A DNA stretch of 64,000 bases from Microbispora bryophytorum (lineage in GTDB: Bacteria; Actinomycetota; Actinomycetes; Streptosporangiales; Streptosporangiaceae): assembly GCF_006874465.1 (NCBI RefSeq), contig NZ_VIRL01000003.1:124001-188000 (forward strand), read 5' to 3'. Made by a program: the position numbers and the translations under genes. This document shows positions 45,649 to 53,888 of this stretch, piece after piece. The notes beneath the pieces were generated by a model, which saw nothing but the letters and a program-made list of their open reading frames with translations, was not told the DNA's origin and did no database searches. Position 1 is the first letter of the stretch, and each line of letters opens with the position of its first letter.

Positions 45649-45690
45649 GCTCTACTCTCACTACCACTTGACCGTCACCGGGCACTCCGC

Positions 45691-45708
45691 GAGGAGGAGG
45701 CCGACATT
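45691..45708 (+). promoter_or_regulatory. Strong ribosome site preceding an ATT start codon
   Basis: GAGGAGGAGG (45691-45700) is followed by 5 bases and ATT at 45706. No ATG, GTG, TTG or CTG lies in frame between the previous stop and the start of the ATPase domain, so ATT is the best start at this site. Confidence 0.55.
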
Positions 45709-47241
45709 ACCGCCGCGACCGTTACGGAACCTGCAGTAGAGCTCGCCGGGATCACCAAGAGGTTCCCGGGAGTCGTCGCCAACAGCGACATTCACCTCCG
45801 CGTCGCCAAAGGGCACATCCACGCCATCGTCGGCGAGAACGGCGCGGGGAAGTCCACGCTGATGAAGATCCTGTACGGGATGCAGCGCCCCGACGAGGGC
45901 GAGATCCGCGTCAACGGGTCGCCCGTGGGCTTCCACACCCCCGCCGACGCCATCTCCGCGGGCATCGGCATGGTCCACCAGCACTTCATGCTGGCCGACA
46001 ACCTGACCGTGCTGGAGAACGTGGTCCTGGGCAGCGAGCCGCGCCGCGGCGGCCTCGCCCTCGACTTCGCCGCCGCGCGTAAGAAGATCAAAGAGATCTC
46101 CGACGCGTACGGCCTGGGCGTACGGCCGGACGCGCAGGTCGAGGACCTGGGGGTCGGCGACCGGCAGCGGGTGGAGATCCTGAAGGTGCTCTATCGGGGC
46201 GCCCGCATCCTGATCCTGGACGAGCCGACCGCCGTGCTCGTGCCCCACGAGGTGGACGAGCTGTTCGACAACCTGCGCGGCCTGGTCCGCGAGGGGCTGA
46301 CGATCCTGTTCATCTCCCACAAGCTGGACGAGGTCCTGCGAGTCGCCGACGAGATCACCGTCATCCGGCGGGGGACCACCGTGGCGACCGTGAACCCGAA
46401 GGACGTGACCTCCCGCAAGCTCGCCGAGCTCATGGTCGGCAGCGAGCTGCCCAGCCCCGAGACCCGTGAGTCGACCGTCACCGACGTCGTCGCTCTGTCC
46501 GTACGCGACCTGACCGTGCGCACCGGCGACGGGCGTCCGGTGGTCGAGAACGTGAGCTTCGACATCCACAGGGGCGAGGTCCTCGGCATCGCGGGTGTCG
46601 AGGGCAACGGCCAGGCGGAACTCGTCGAGGCGATCATGGGCATGCGCCCCTGCGAGGCGGGCGCGCTCACGCTCGGCGGGGCCGACATCTCCCAGTGGTC
46701 GACGCTCAGGCGGCGCGCCGGCGGTATCGGCTACATCCCCGAGGACCGCCACCGGCACGGCCTGCTGCTGGAGTCGCCGCTCTGGGAGAACCGCATCCTC
46801 GGCCACCAGACCCGCCGGCCCAACGTCAGGGGCCCGTGGATCGACCGCGCCGGCGCGCGGGCCGACACCCGCCGCATCGTCGAGGAGTACGACGTGCGCA
46901 CGCCCGGCATCGACGTGGACGCGGCCACGCTGTCCGGCGGCAACCAGCAGAAGCTGATCGTGGGACGGGAGATGAGCGGCGACCCCGTGCTGCTCATCGC
47001 CAGCCACCCCACCCGCGGCGTGGACATCGGCGCGCAGGCGGCCATCTGGGACCATCTGCGCACCGCGCGCGCCGCCGGGCTGGCCGTGCTGCTGATCTCC
47101 GCGGACCTCGACGAGCTGATCGGGCTGTCCGACACGCTCAAGGTGATCCTGCGCGGCAGGATCGTCGCCGACGTCGATCCCGCGAACGTGACCCCCGAGC
47201 AACTGGGCTCGGCGATGACCGGCGCCGGGGAGGGCGTATGA
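45706..47241 (+). CDS. Nucleoside ABC transporter ATPase, two ABC domains
   Basis: This 511-residue double ATPase of the sugar/nucleoside importer class powers uptake. The first cassette has GENGAGKST near residue 43, LGVGDRQRVEIL and LILDEPTAVL. The second has the degenerate Walker A GVEGNGQAE usual for this class, and LSGGNQQKLIVGRE. The family N-terminus (AVELAGITKRFPGV) begins ten residues after an ATT that has a perfect ribosome site. Either ATT is used as a start or it is an ATG changed by mutation or sequencing error. The stop overlaps the permease start by four bases (ATGA). Confidence 0.92.
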   Translation: MTAATVTEPAVELAGITKRFPGVVANSDIHLRVAKGHIHAIVGENGAGKSTLMKILYGMQRPDEGEIRVNGSPVGFHTPADAISAGIGMVHQHFMLADNLTVLENVVLGSEPRRGGLALDFAAARKKIKEISDAYGLGVRPDAQVEDLGVGDRQRVEILKVLYRGARILILDEPTAVLVPHEVDELFDNLRGLVREGLTILFISHKLDEVLRVADEITVIRRGTTVATVNPKDVTSRKLAELMVGSELPSPETRESTVTDVVALSVRDLTVRTGDGRPVVENVSFDIHRGEVLGIAGVEGNGQAELVEAIMGMRPCEAGALTLGGADISQWSTLRRRAGGIGYIPEDRHRHGLLLESPLWENRILGHQTRRPNVRGPWIDRAGARADTRRIVEEYDVRTPGIDVDAATLSGGNQQKLIVGREMSGDPVLLIASHPTRGVDIGAQAAIWDHLRTARAAGLAVLLISADLDELIGLSDTLKVILRGRIVADVDPANVTPEQLGSAMTGAGEGV

Positions 47242-48368
47242 ACGGGTTCGTCGACCGGCTGCTCGGCCGGGTGCGCCTCGGCGGCTGGCTCGCCGTCGCC
47301 GCGCCGGTCATCGCGGTCGCCTTCGCGGTGCTGATCACCTCGGTGGTCCTGCTCATCGCGGGCAGCGATCCGGTCGAGGCGTTCACCACCCTCGCGGACT
47401 ACGGCACCCAGCCGCGGTCGATGGCCATGATCCTCAACACGGGGGTCATGTACTACATCTCCGCACTCGCGGTGGCCGTCGGCTTCCGGATGAACCTCTT
47501 CAACATCGGCGTGGACGGTCAGTACCGGCTCGCGGCCGTGGTCGCCGCCGGGCTCGGCGGCGCCGCCGTGGTGCCCGGCGTGCTCAACATCGTCCTCGTG
47601 GTCGTCGTCGCGGTGATCGTCGGCGCCCTGTGGGCCGCGATCGCCGGTCTGCTCCGGGTGTACCGGGGTGTGAGCGAGGTCATCTCGACCATCATGCTGA
47701 ACGCGATCGCCACGGGCCTCGGGTCGTGGCTGGTCAGCGAGCACTTCGGCGTGCTGACCGGCAACGACCTCGGCACCAGGCCGATCCCCGACGACGCGCA
47801 CATGCCGGGCATCCCGCTGATCGCCGGAACGCCGGTGCTGGTCAACGGCTTCATCGTGGTCGCGGTCGTGCTCGGCGTCGCGTACTGGGTCGTGCTCAAC
47901 CGCACCCGGTTCGGCTTCGAGCTGCGGGCGACCGGCAAGTCCGAGTCGGCCGCGGTGGCCAGCGGCGTCAGCGTGAAGAAGATGATCGTCGTCACGATGG
48001 TCATGTCGGGGGCGGTCGCCGGTCTGATCGGCATGCCGGAACTGCTCGGCGCCTCCTACAAGTACAGCAACAACTTCCCGGCCGGTCTCGGCTTCACGGG
48101 CATCGCGATCGCCCTGCTCGGCCGCAACAACCCGGTCGGCATGGCGGTCGGCGCGTTGCTGTGGAGCTTCCTGGACAACTCGTCCAACCAGCTCCAGCTG
48201 CTCGACATCTCCAAGGAGATCGTCCAGATCATGCAGGGCGTCGTCGTGCTGTCCGTGATCATCGCGTACGAGCTGGTCCACCGCTACCGGATCGTCGCGG
48301 AGCAGCGCAGAGTCAGCCGAGAGCTCGCCGCGCCACAGGAGGCGCCGAAGGCGGGGGCGGCGGCATGA
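47238..48368 (+). CDS. Nucleoside ABC transporter permease 1
   Basis: This 376-residue permease of the BPD_transp_2 family (RbsC/NupP-like) has about ten membrane helices. Characteristic segments are AVAVGFRMNLFNIGVDGQY near residue 75 and GFTGIAIALLGRNNPVGMAVGALLWSFL near residue 275, which contacts the ATPase. ATG 47238 overlaps the ATPase stop (ATGA). Its own stop TGA overlaps the ATG of a 21-residue ORF, which in turn overlaps the second permease. The frame is open upstream inside the ATPase gene but unrelated there. Confidence 0.93.
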   Translation: MNGFVDRLLGRVRLGGWLAVAAPVIAVAFAVLITSVVLLIAGSDPVEAFTTLADYGTQPRSMAMILNTGVMYYISALAVAVGFRMNLFNIGVDGQYRLAAVVAAGLGGAAVVPGVLNIVLVVVVAVIVGALWAAIAGLLRVYRGVSEVISTIMLNAIATGLGSWLVSEHFGVLTGNDLGTRPIPDDAHMPGIPLIAGTPVLVNGFIVVAVVLGVAYWVVLNRTRFGFELRATGKSESAAVASGVSVKKMIVVTMVMSGAVAGLIGMPELLGASYKYSNNFPAGLGFTGIAIALLGRNNPVGMAVGALLWSFLDNSSNQLQLLDISKEIVQIMQGVVVLSVIIAYELVHRYRIVAEQRRVSRELAAPQEAPKAGAAA

Positions 48369-48430
48369 GCGAGCGAAGCGCGCGAGACGGCGGACGCGGC
48401 GGGCCGGACGGAATCGAGGAGACGGCATGA
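48365..48430 (+). CDS. 21-codon coupling ORF between the two permeases
   Basis: ATG 48365 overlaps the stop of permease 1 and the TGA at 48428-48430 overlaps the ATG of permease 2, each by an ATGA. The peptide would be 21 residues, polar and charged (MSERSARDGGRGGPDGIEETA less one). GAGGAG near its end is the ribosome site of permease 2. It may serve only to pass ribosomes from one permease gene to the next. Its first half (GAGCGAGCGAAGCGCGCG) looks like a dispersed actinomycete repeat. No function beyond coupling is proposed. Confidence 0.4.
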   Translation: MSERSARDGGRGGPDGIEETA

Positions 48431-49698
48431 CGGCGACGGACCTCCCGGTCGACCGCCCGGTCGAGACACCCCCGGCGCGGCGCCTGCGGCTGTCGGCGCC
48501 GGTGCTCCTGCTCGGCCTGGCCGGGCTCGTGGTGCTGCTGTCGGTCGCGCGGCTGGTGACCGGGGCGAACGACATCACCTCGGCGGGCACGGTCAGCGCC
48601 GCGCTCGGCCTCGCCGTGCCGATCGGGCTCGCCGGTCTCGGCGGCCTCTGGTCGGAGCGGGCCGGGGTGGTCAACATCGGCCTCGAAGGCATGATGGTGC
48701 TCGGCACCTGGTTCGCCGCCTGGGGCGCCCTCCAGTTCCACAGCCCCTGGGCGGGCGTGGTCGCGGGCGCCGTCGGCGGGGCGCTGGGCGCGGCGATCCA
48801 CGCCGTCGCGACCGTGACCTTCGGCGTCGACCACATCATCTCCGGCGTGGCGATCAACATCGTCGGCGTCGGCTTCACCCAGTACCTGTCCCAGCTCGTC
48901 TTCGACGGCATGCCGGGCGGCGGGACGAAGAACTCGCCGCCGCTGCCCAAGATGGGCACGGTGAGCCTGAGTTTCCTCGACGATCCGCTGCGGACGGTCG
49001 AGGCCGGGCACTGGTTCGTGGTGTCGGACTTCGCGGGCGTGCTGCGGGGCATCACCCAGGGCGTGTCCTGGTTCACGATCCTGGCGATCCTGCTGGTCCC
49101 GCTGTCGTTCTACCTCCTGTGGCGCACGCCGTTCGGCCTGCGCCTGCGGGCGTGCGGCGAGCGGCCGGTCGCGGCGGAGTCGCTGGGCGTCAACGTCTAC
49201 CTGTACAAGTGGGCCGCCGTGCTCGTCTCCGGTGTGCTTGCCGGGCTCGGCGGCGCGTTCCTGTCGCTGGTGGCCGCGGGCATCTATCGCGACGGGCAGA
49301 CGGGCGGACGCGGCTACATCGGCCTCGCCGCCATGATCTTCGGCAACTGGCGTCCCGGCGGGCTCGCCGGCGGCGCGGCGCTGTTCGGCTACACCGACGC
49401 GCTCCAGCTCCGGCAGGGCGGCATCTCGGTGCACGCGCTGCTGCTCGTCGTCGCGCTGCTGCTCGCCGCCGTGGCGGTCTACCAGCTCGTACGGCAGCGG
49501 CGCGGGGGCGCGGCACTGATCACCGCGGTCGTGGCGATCGCGGTGTTCGCGGTGTTCGCCGTGACGGACACCGTGCCGGAGCAGTTCACCTCGTTCACCC
49601 CCCATCTGACCACGCTGCTGGTGCTGTCGCTGGCCTCACAACGCCTGCGCATGCCGGCGGCCGACGGCGTCCCGTATCGAAGGGGGCAGGCGAAATGA
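48427..49698 (+). CDS. Nucleoside ABC transporter permease 2
   Basis: This 423-residue partner permease of the same family has eight to ten helices. Typical segments are GLGGLWSERAGVVNIGLEGMMVLG near residue 72 and GGRGYIGLAAMIFGNWRPGGLAGGAALFG near residue 295. The C-terminal extension (about 350-423) has two further helices. It starts at ATG 48427 with GAGGAG upstream and overlaps the cytidine deaminase start by four bases (ATGA). Together with permease 1 it forms the membrane channel of the importer. Confidence 0.93.
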   Translation: MTATDLPVDRPVETPPARRLRLSAPVLLLGLAGLVVLLSVARLVTGANDITSAGTVSAALGLAVPIGLAGLGGLWSERAGVVNIGLEGMMVLGTWFAAWGALQFHSPWAGVVAGAVGGALGAAIHAVATVTFGVDHIISGVAINIVGVGFTQYLSQLVFDGMPGGGTKNSPPLPKMGTVSLSFLDDPLRTVEAGHWFVVSDFAGVLRGITQGVSWFTILAILLVPLSFYLLWRTPFGLRLRACGERPVAAESLGVNVYLYKWAAVLVSGVLAGLGGAFLSLVAAGIYRDGQTGGRGYIGLAAMIFGNWRPGGLAGGAALFGYTDALQLRQGGISVHALLLVVALLLAAVAVYQLVRQRRGGAALITAVVAIAVFAVFAVTDTVPEQFTSFTPHLTTLLVLSLASQRLRMPAADGVPYRRGQAK

Positions 49699-50084
49699 GC
49701 ATCGACTGGGAGGCGCTGCAGGTCGCGGCCCGCGAGGCCATGACCCACGCGTACGCGCCGTATTCGAAGTTTCCCGTGGGAGCCGCGGCCCTCGTCGACG
49801 ACGGCCGGGTCGTGACCGGCTGCAACGTGGAGAACGCGTCGTACGGCGTGGGGTTGTGCGCCGAGTGCGGGCTGGTCTCGGCGCTGTACGCGAGCGGCGG
49901 CGGCAGGCTCGTGGCCTTCACCTGCGTGGACGGCCACGGCGAGCTGCTGATGCCGTGCGGCCGCTGCCGCCAGCTGCTGTTCGAGCACGGCGGGCGGGAC
50001 CTGCTGGTGGAGACGCCCGACGGGCCGATGCGGATGGCCGACTTCCTGCCGTTCGCCTTCGGGCCCGACGATCTGTCGCGATAG
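49695..50084 (+). CDS. cdd: Cytidine deaminase
   Basis: This 129-residue zinc enzyme deaminates cytidine and deoxycytidine to uridine forms. GCNVENASYGVGLCAECGLVSAL holds the first Cys ligand and catalytic Glu (the usual C-A-E), and MPCGRCRQLLFE holds the other two Cys ligands. ATG 49695 overlaps the permease stop (ATGA), which binds it tightly to the uptake operon. The next gene, thymidine phosphorylase, starts 10 bases later. Imported pyrimidine nucleosides would be processed by these two enzymes in turn. Confidence 0.96.
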   Translation: MSIDWEALQVAAREAMTHAYAPYSKFPVGAAALVDDGRVVTGCNVENASYGVGLCAECGLVSALYASGGGRLVAFTCVDGHGELLMPCGRCRQLLFEHGGRDLLVETPDGPMRMADFLPFAFGPDDLSR

Positions 50085-50094
50085 AGGGGGAAGC

Positions 50095-51381
50095 GTGGGG
50101 TTCGACGCGATCGAGGTCATCACCGTCAAGCGCGACCGGGGTGAGCTGCCGACCGCCCAGATCGACTGGGTGATCGACGCGTATACCCGGGGCGAGGTGG
50201 CCGACGAGCAGATGTCGGCGCTGCTGATGGCGATCCTGCTCAACGGCATGAACCGCAGGGAGATCGCGGACTGGACCCAGGCCATGATCAGGTCGGGGGA
50301 GCGGATGGACTGGTCCTCCCTCGACCGGCCCACGGCCGACAAGCACTCCACGGGCGGGGTCGGCGACAAGATCACCTTGCCGCTGGCTCCGCTGGTAGCC
50401 GCCTGCGGCGCGTACGTGCCGCAGCTGTCCGGGCGGGGTCTCGGGCACACCGGCGGCACGCTGGACAAGCTGGAGTCGATCCCCGGCTGGCGGGCGTCGC
50501 TGTCGAACGACGAGATGCTCGCCGTGATCCGCTCGGCCGGGGCGGTCGTCTGCGCGGCGGGCGCGGGTCTCGCGCCCGCCGACAAGAAGCTCTACGCGCT
50601 GCGCGACGTCACCGGCACGGTCGAGTCGATCCCGCTGATCGCCTCCTCGATCATGTCCAAGAAGATCGCCGAGGGCACGGGATCGCTCGTGCTCGACGTG
50701 AAGGCCGGCTCCGGCGCGTTCATGAAGAACGTGGACGACGCGCGGGAGCTGGCGCGGACGATGGTCGAGCTCGGCACCGACGCCGGGGTGCGCACGGTCG
50801 CCCTGCTCACCGCGATGGACCGGCCGCTGGGCCTGAAGGTGGGCAACGCGCTGGAGGTCGAGGAGTCCGTCGAGGTGCTCGCCGGTGGCGGCCCCGCCGA
50901 CGTGGTCGAACTCACCGTACGGCTGGCCAGGGAGATGCTGGAGGCCGCCGCCGTCCCGGGCGCCAGGGACCCGGAGGAGGCGCTGAAGGACGGCTCGGCC
51001 ATGGACGCCTGGCGGCGCATGATCGCCGCCCAGGGCGGCGACCCGGACGCGCCGCTGCCGACGGCCGCCGAGTCGGCCGTGGTCACCGCCCCCGCCTCGG
51101 GCACGCTGCGCACGCTCGACGCGCTCAAGGTCGGGGTGGCCGCCTGGCGGCTCGGGGCCGGCCGCGCCCGCAAGGAGGACCCGGTGTCGGCCGGCGCGGG
51201 CATCGTCCTGCACGCCAAGCCCGGCGAGACGGTGCGCGCCGGAGCCCCGCTGATGACCCTGCACGCCGACGAGGCCGCCAGGTTCGACCGGGCCCTCCAG
51301 GCTCTGGAGGGCGCGTACGAGATCGGCGAGGGGGACGGCGCCGAGCTGCTCCCCCTGGTGATCGACCGCCTCACCGCCTGA
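50095..51381 (+). CDS. deoA: Thymidine (pyrimidine-nucleoside) phosphorylase
   Basis: This 428-residue enzyme cleaves thymidine, deoxyuridine or uridine with phosphate to free base and (deoxy)ribose-1-phosphate. The glycosyl-transferase helical domain is followed by KHSTGGVGDKITLPLAPL near residue 82 (phosphate site), GRGLGHTGGTLDKLES and SIMSKKIAEG. It belongs to the broad pyrimidine phosphorylase family; deoA or pdp specificity cannot be separated by eye. The start is GTG 50095 with GAGGGGGAAG upstream. It ends the nucleoside operon, and an accessory block follows. Confidence 0.92.
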   Translation: MGFDAIEVITVKRDRGELPTAQIDWVIDAYTRGEVADEQMSALLMAILLNGMNRREIADWTQAMIRSGERMDWSSLDRPTADKHSTGGVGDKITLPLAPLVAACGAYVPQLSGRGLGHTGGTLDKLESIPGWRASLSNDEMLAVIRSAGAVVCAAGAGLAPADKKLYALRDVTGTVESIPLIASSIMSKKIAEGTGSLVLDVKAGSGAFMKNVDDARELARTMVELGTDAGVRTVALLTAMDRPLGLKVGNALEVEESVEVLAGGGPADVVELTVRLAREMLEAAAVPGARDPEEALKDGSAMDAWRRMIAAQGGDPDAPLPTAAESAVVTAPASGTLRTLDALKVGVAAWRLGAGRARKEDPVSAGAGIVLHAKPGETVRAGAPLMTLHADEAARFDRALQALEGAYEIGEGDGAELLPLVIDRLTA

Positions 51382-51470
51382 CCGGCCCGGGGCGCGACTT
51401 CGTCCGACCCCGTGGACGGCCGGGACGTGATCTCCTCGAATGGCTGACGCACCTCACCGATGTGCTCGGC

Positions 51471-51514
51471 CACCGAGAGGTCACCGAGAGGTCAGCGGGT
51501 GATCAGCGGGTGAT
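51471..51514. repeat. Two adjacent 11-bp tandem duplications (A-A-B-B)
   Basis: CACCGAGAGGT is doubled at 51471-51492 and CAGCGGGTGAT is doubled immediately after at 51493-51514. The lysE stop codon is in the last pair. Equal 11-bp lengths side by side suggest replication slippage. Confidence 0.85.
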
Positions 51515-52135
51515 CAGCAGTGCGCCCATGCCGACGAACAGGCCGCCGGTGAGCATGTCGAGCCTCTTCCGCAGCCGCCGGTAGCCCCTGGTGATCCACG
51601 GGCTGCCGGCCAGGAACGCGACGGCCGAGAACCAGGCGAACGCCACGGCCAGCATCGCGCCGAGCGTGACCGCCCGCATGGCGAGGTCCGTACGGTGCGG
51701 GAGCAGGCTGGCGAACAGGGCGCCGAAGAAGACGAGGGCCTTGGGGTTGGCGAGGTTGGTCAGCAGCCCGGCGCGCCACTCGCGCAGCCTGCCCGGACCG
51801 TGCATGGCGACGGCCGGCGCCGCGTCGTCGCCGGCCGGGGACGACCGCCTGCGAGCGGCGCGGATGGTCGCCACGCCGAACACGATGAGGAACAGGGCTC
51901 CGGCGACGCGGGCGGCGAAGTAGAGCCACTCGAACCGCTGGACGAGCACGGTGACGCCGAACAGACCGGCGACGGCCCAGACGCCGAGGCCGGTGACGAC
52001 GCCCGCGGCCGCGCGCACGCCGCTGCGCCGCGACCCGCCGGCCGAGTGTCTGAGCACGATGAGGAAGTCGGGGCCCGGGCTCATCACCACCAGGATCCAG
52101 ACGCCGAGCAGGGGAAACAACGGCAGCCACGACAT
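51503..52135 (-). CDS. LysE/RhtB-family amino-acid exporter
   Basis: This 210-residue membrane protein has six helices. The RhtB-type N-terminus (VVMSPGPDFLIVLRHS) and the loop LTNLANPKALVFFGALF near residue 125 identify the LysE translocator superfamily, which exports basic amino acids, threonine, homoserine or similar compounds. The start is ATG 52135 with GGAAGG upstream. It lies downstream of an XRE-cupin regulator on the same strand, as in many bacteria, and that protein is its likely regulator. A G-rich tract lies between them. Confidence 0.88.
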   Translation of the reverse strand: MSWLPLFPLLGVWILVVMSPGPDFLIVLRHSAGGSRRSGVRAAAGVVTGLGVWAVAGLFGVTVLVQRFEWLYFAARVAGALFLIVFGVATIRAARRRSSPAGDDAAPAVAMHGPGRLREWRAGLLTNLANPKALVFFGALFASLLPHRTDLAMRAVTLGAMLAVAFAWFSAVAFLAGSPWITRGYRRLRKRLDMLTGGLFVGMGALLITR

Positions 52136-52196
52136 GGCGGGTCCTTCCTGGCCGGGCTCGGCCGGCCGACGGACGGTTCGGGGCAGGAAAGTCAGA

Positions 52197-52260
52197 GGGC
52201 TGAGGGTTGGGGGCTGAGGGCCGGGGGCGGGGGGCTGGGATAGGAGGGCAGGGATGGGGA
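52197..52260 (+). other. G-rich tract with G-quadruplex potential upstream of lysE
   Basis: At least eight runs of three or more G lie within 64 bases on the plus strand, with loops of one to four bases. This allows several G-quadruplexes. The C-rich strand is the lysE coding side. The tract sits between the end of the XRE gene and lysE. Confidence 0.6.
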
Positions 52261-52273
52261 GACGGCGGCGGGC

Positions 52274-52819
52274 TCAGCCGGCCACGGGCGAGGCGATGAC
52301 GACGGTGACGTCCGCCGGGGCGTCGCCGGTGCGATAGCGGTGCGGGCGGTCGCCCGCGAAGGCCAGCAGGTCACCCGGCCCGAGGAGGCGCGGGTCGTCG
52401 TCCGGCCCGGCCGTGATCTCGCCCGCGGCGACAAGCAGGTGCTCGACCGTGCCGGGCGCGTGCGGGACGCCGTCGAGGTCGGTGTGCGGGGGCACGCGCA
52501 GCCGCCACAGCTCCAGGCTGTGCCCGCTGCCGATCCGGCGCAGCAGTTCGCGTGTCGGCCCGTCGCCGGCGGCGGGCGTCGAGGGCAGGTGGACGGGACC
52601 GGCGTCGGTGTCCCTGGTCAGCAGGTCGGTCAGGGGGATGTGCAGCGCCAGGGCGACGGCCTCCAGCGTCTCGATCGTCGGATTGCCGGTGCCCGCCTCC
52701 AGGCTGGACAGCGTCGCCTTGCCGAGACCGGCCCGGCGGGCGAGCTCGGCCGCGCTCATCCCGCGCTGCGTCCGGCGCAGCCGGATCTGGGCGCCGATCG
52801 CCGCCGCCGTTCCACTCAC
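52274..52819 (-). CDS. XRE-family regulator with C-terminal cupin domain
   Basis: This 181-residue protein has an N-terminal helix-turn-helix (about 8-65: IRLRRTQRGMSAAELARRAGLGKATLSSLEAGTGNP) and a C-terminal cupin (about 95-180, LLGPGDLLAFAGDRPHRY). Such proteins regulate small-molecule transporters or catabolic genes, with the cupin as ligand pocket. The start is GTG 52819. It is upstream of lysE on the same strand. A dyad at 52838-52866 at its own promoter suggests autoregulation. Confidence 0.88.
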   Translation of the reverse strand: MSGTAAAIGAQIRLRRTQRGMSAAELARRAGLGKATLSSLEAGTGNPTIETLEAVALALHIPLTDLLTRDTDAGPVHLPSTPAAGDGPTRELLRRIGSGHSLELWRLRVPPHTDLDGVPHAPGTVEHLLVAAGEITAGPDDDPRLLGPGDLLAFAGDRPHRYRTGDAPADVTVVIASPVAG

Positions 52820-52837
52820 GGCGGCATCTTCAACGGA

Positions 52838-52866
52838 ACCATACGTTCACTATAACGAACGATGGT
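52838..52866. promoter_or_regulatory. Dyad operator at the XRE promoter
   Basis: ACCAT-A-CGTTC on the left and GAACG-ATGGT on the right form an inverted repeat centred in an AT-rich core (ACTATAAC). TATGGT on the minus strand inside it is a possible -10 box for the XRE gene. The site overlaps the last bases of the ArsR gene. Confidence 0.55.
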
Positions 52867-53830
52867 CCGCGTCGCTCGCCGCGAGGGCGTCGCCGAGAGG
52901 CGTGCGGTAGTACAGGACCGACCGCCCCGCCCGTCGACGCCGTACGAGACCGGCGTCGAGGAGCACCTTGAGATGCCGGCCCACCGATCCCAGGCCCTGG
53001 CCGGTCAGCGCCATTAGATGGGTCGTGCTCTTCGGAGCGGCGAGCAGCACGAGCACCCGCGCCCTCGCCGGGCCGAGCAGCCTGCCGAGGGCCTCGGGCA
53101 CCGGCGCCCGGTCCGGCTCGGCCAGCGTTCCCGAGCAGGGGTAGATCAGTGCGTAGTGCCGGCCCGCCGTCCAGGCGGCCCACGCCTGCCGGGGGGTGAC
53201 CGGGACGAACATCAGCCTCGCCCCGCCGATCCGCCTCGGCGGGTAGTCGTAGGTGTTGATCTGCAGCCGATCGCCGCCGAGCCAGCGCATCCCCTTGCGC
53301 ATGTCGTTCAGCGCGGCGGCCCAGCCGCCCTGGCTGACCTGGCCCACGCGGGCGACGATGTCGGCCTCCATGATCCGCCGGCGGCGCGGCCAGTCGGGCA
53401 GCACGGTCCGCGTCCACACCCATTCCAGCAGGCCGGCCGCGCGCTCGGACAGGTCGGGGCGGCGCAGCCGCTCCGGCAACGGGCCGCGCAGCGCCACCTC
53501 GATGTCGGCGTACGCGGTCTCGGGCGGGGTCGCGCGGACGACGGCCAGTTCCTCCTCGAAGGTGGGCTCGCCCTCGCCGGTCGGAGCGGGCGTGAGGAAG
53601 TCGGCGGTCCAATTGCGTCCCCGCGCGGCCCTCAGCAGCAACGCCGTGATCGGGTCGCCGGCCAGGAGGGCCCGGAAGGCGGGCAGGTGGGCGTCGAGCC
53701 ATGCCCGCTCGCCCGGGTGCCCGGCCGACGCCCTCTCCAGGGTGTACAGGCAGGCGGTCGCCTCGGCCAGCGGAGAGATCACGAACCGGCTCTCCGCGAG
53801 AGTGTCGGCGTCGACCAGCCACCAGCCCAT
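52850..53830 (-). CDS. ArsR-type winged-helix regulator with long N-terminal domain
   Basis: This 326-residue protein has a C-terminal ArsR winged helix (about 240-325: ARVLVLLAAPKSTTHLMALTGQGLGSVGRHLKVLLDAGLV). The larger N-terminal domain is of the DUF5937 type found in many actinomycete regulators and lacks metal-binding Cys. The start ATG 53830 has GGGGAGG upstream. It is divergent from an MFS transporter, the likely target. A perfect 7-bp inverted repeat lies right at its start, between the two genes. The inducer is unknown. Confidence 0.85.
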   Translation of the reverse strand: MGWWLVDADTLAESRFVISPLAEATACLYTLERASAGHPGERAWLDAHLPAFRALLAGDPITALLLRAARGRNWTADFLTPAPTGEGEPTFEEELAVVRATPPETAYADIEVALRGPLPERLRRPDLSERAAGLLEWVWTRTVLPDWPRRRRIMEADIVARVGQVSQGGWAAALNDMRKGMRWLGGDRLQINTYDYPPRRIGGARLMFVPVTPRQAWAAWTAGRHYALIYPCSGTLAEPDRAPVPEALGRLLGPARARVLVLLAAPKSTTHLMALTGQGLGSVGRHLKVLLDAGLVRRRRAGRSVLYYRTPLGDALAASDADHRSL

Positions 53831-53850
53831 GTTTCGCCTCCCCGCGAAAC
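53831..53850. promoter_or_regulatory. GTTTCGC-6-GCGAAAC operator between arsR-like and MFS genes
   Basis: A perfect 7-bp inverted repeat (53831-53837 and 53844-53850) begins one base before the regulator's ATG. It overlaps the regulator's ribosome site and sits 38 bases before the MFS gene. It could let the regulator shut both genes. Confidence 0.55.
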
Positions 53851-53888
53851 AATAACGGCGCAGCGCGGCGGTGATCGAGGCTCCCGCC

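Noticed and set aside
44608-45705. Extension of the ABC ATPase frame through the second BMP gene
   Set aside because: The BMP lipoprotein is unmistakable in its own frame, and a terminator hairpin lies between the two genes.
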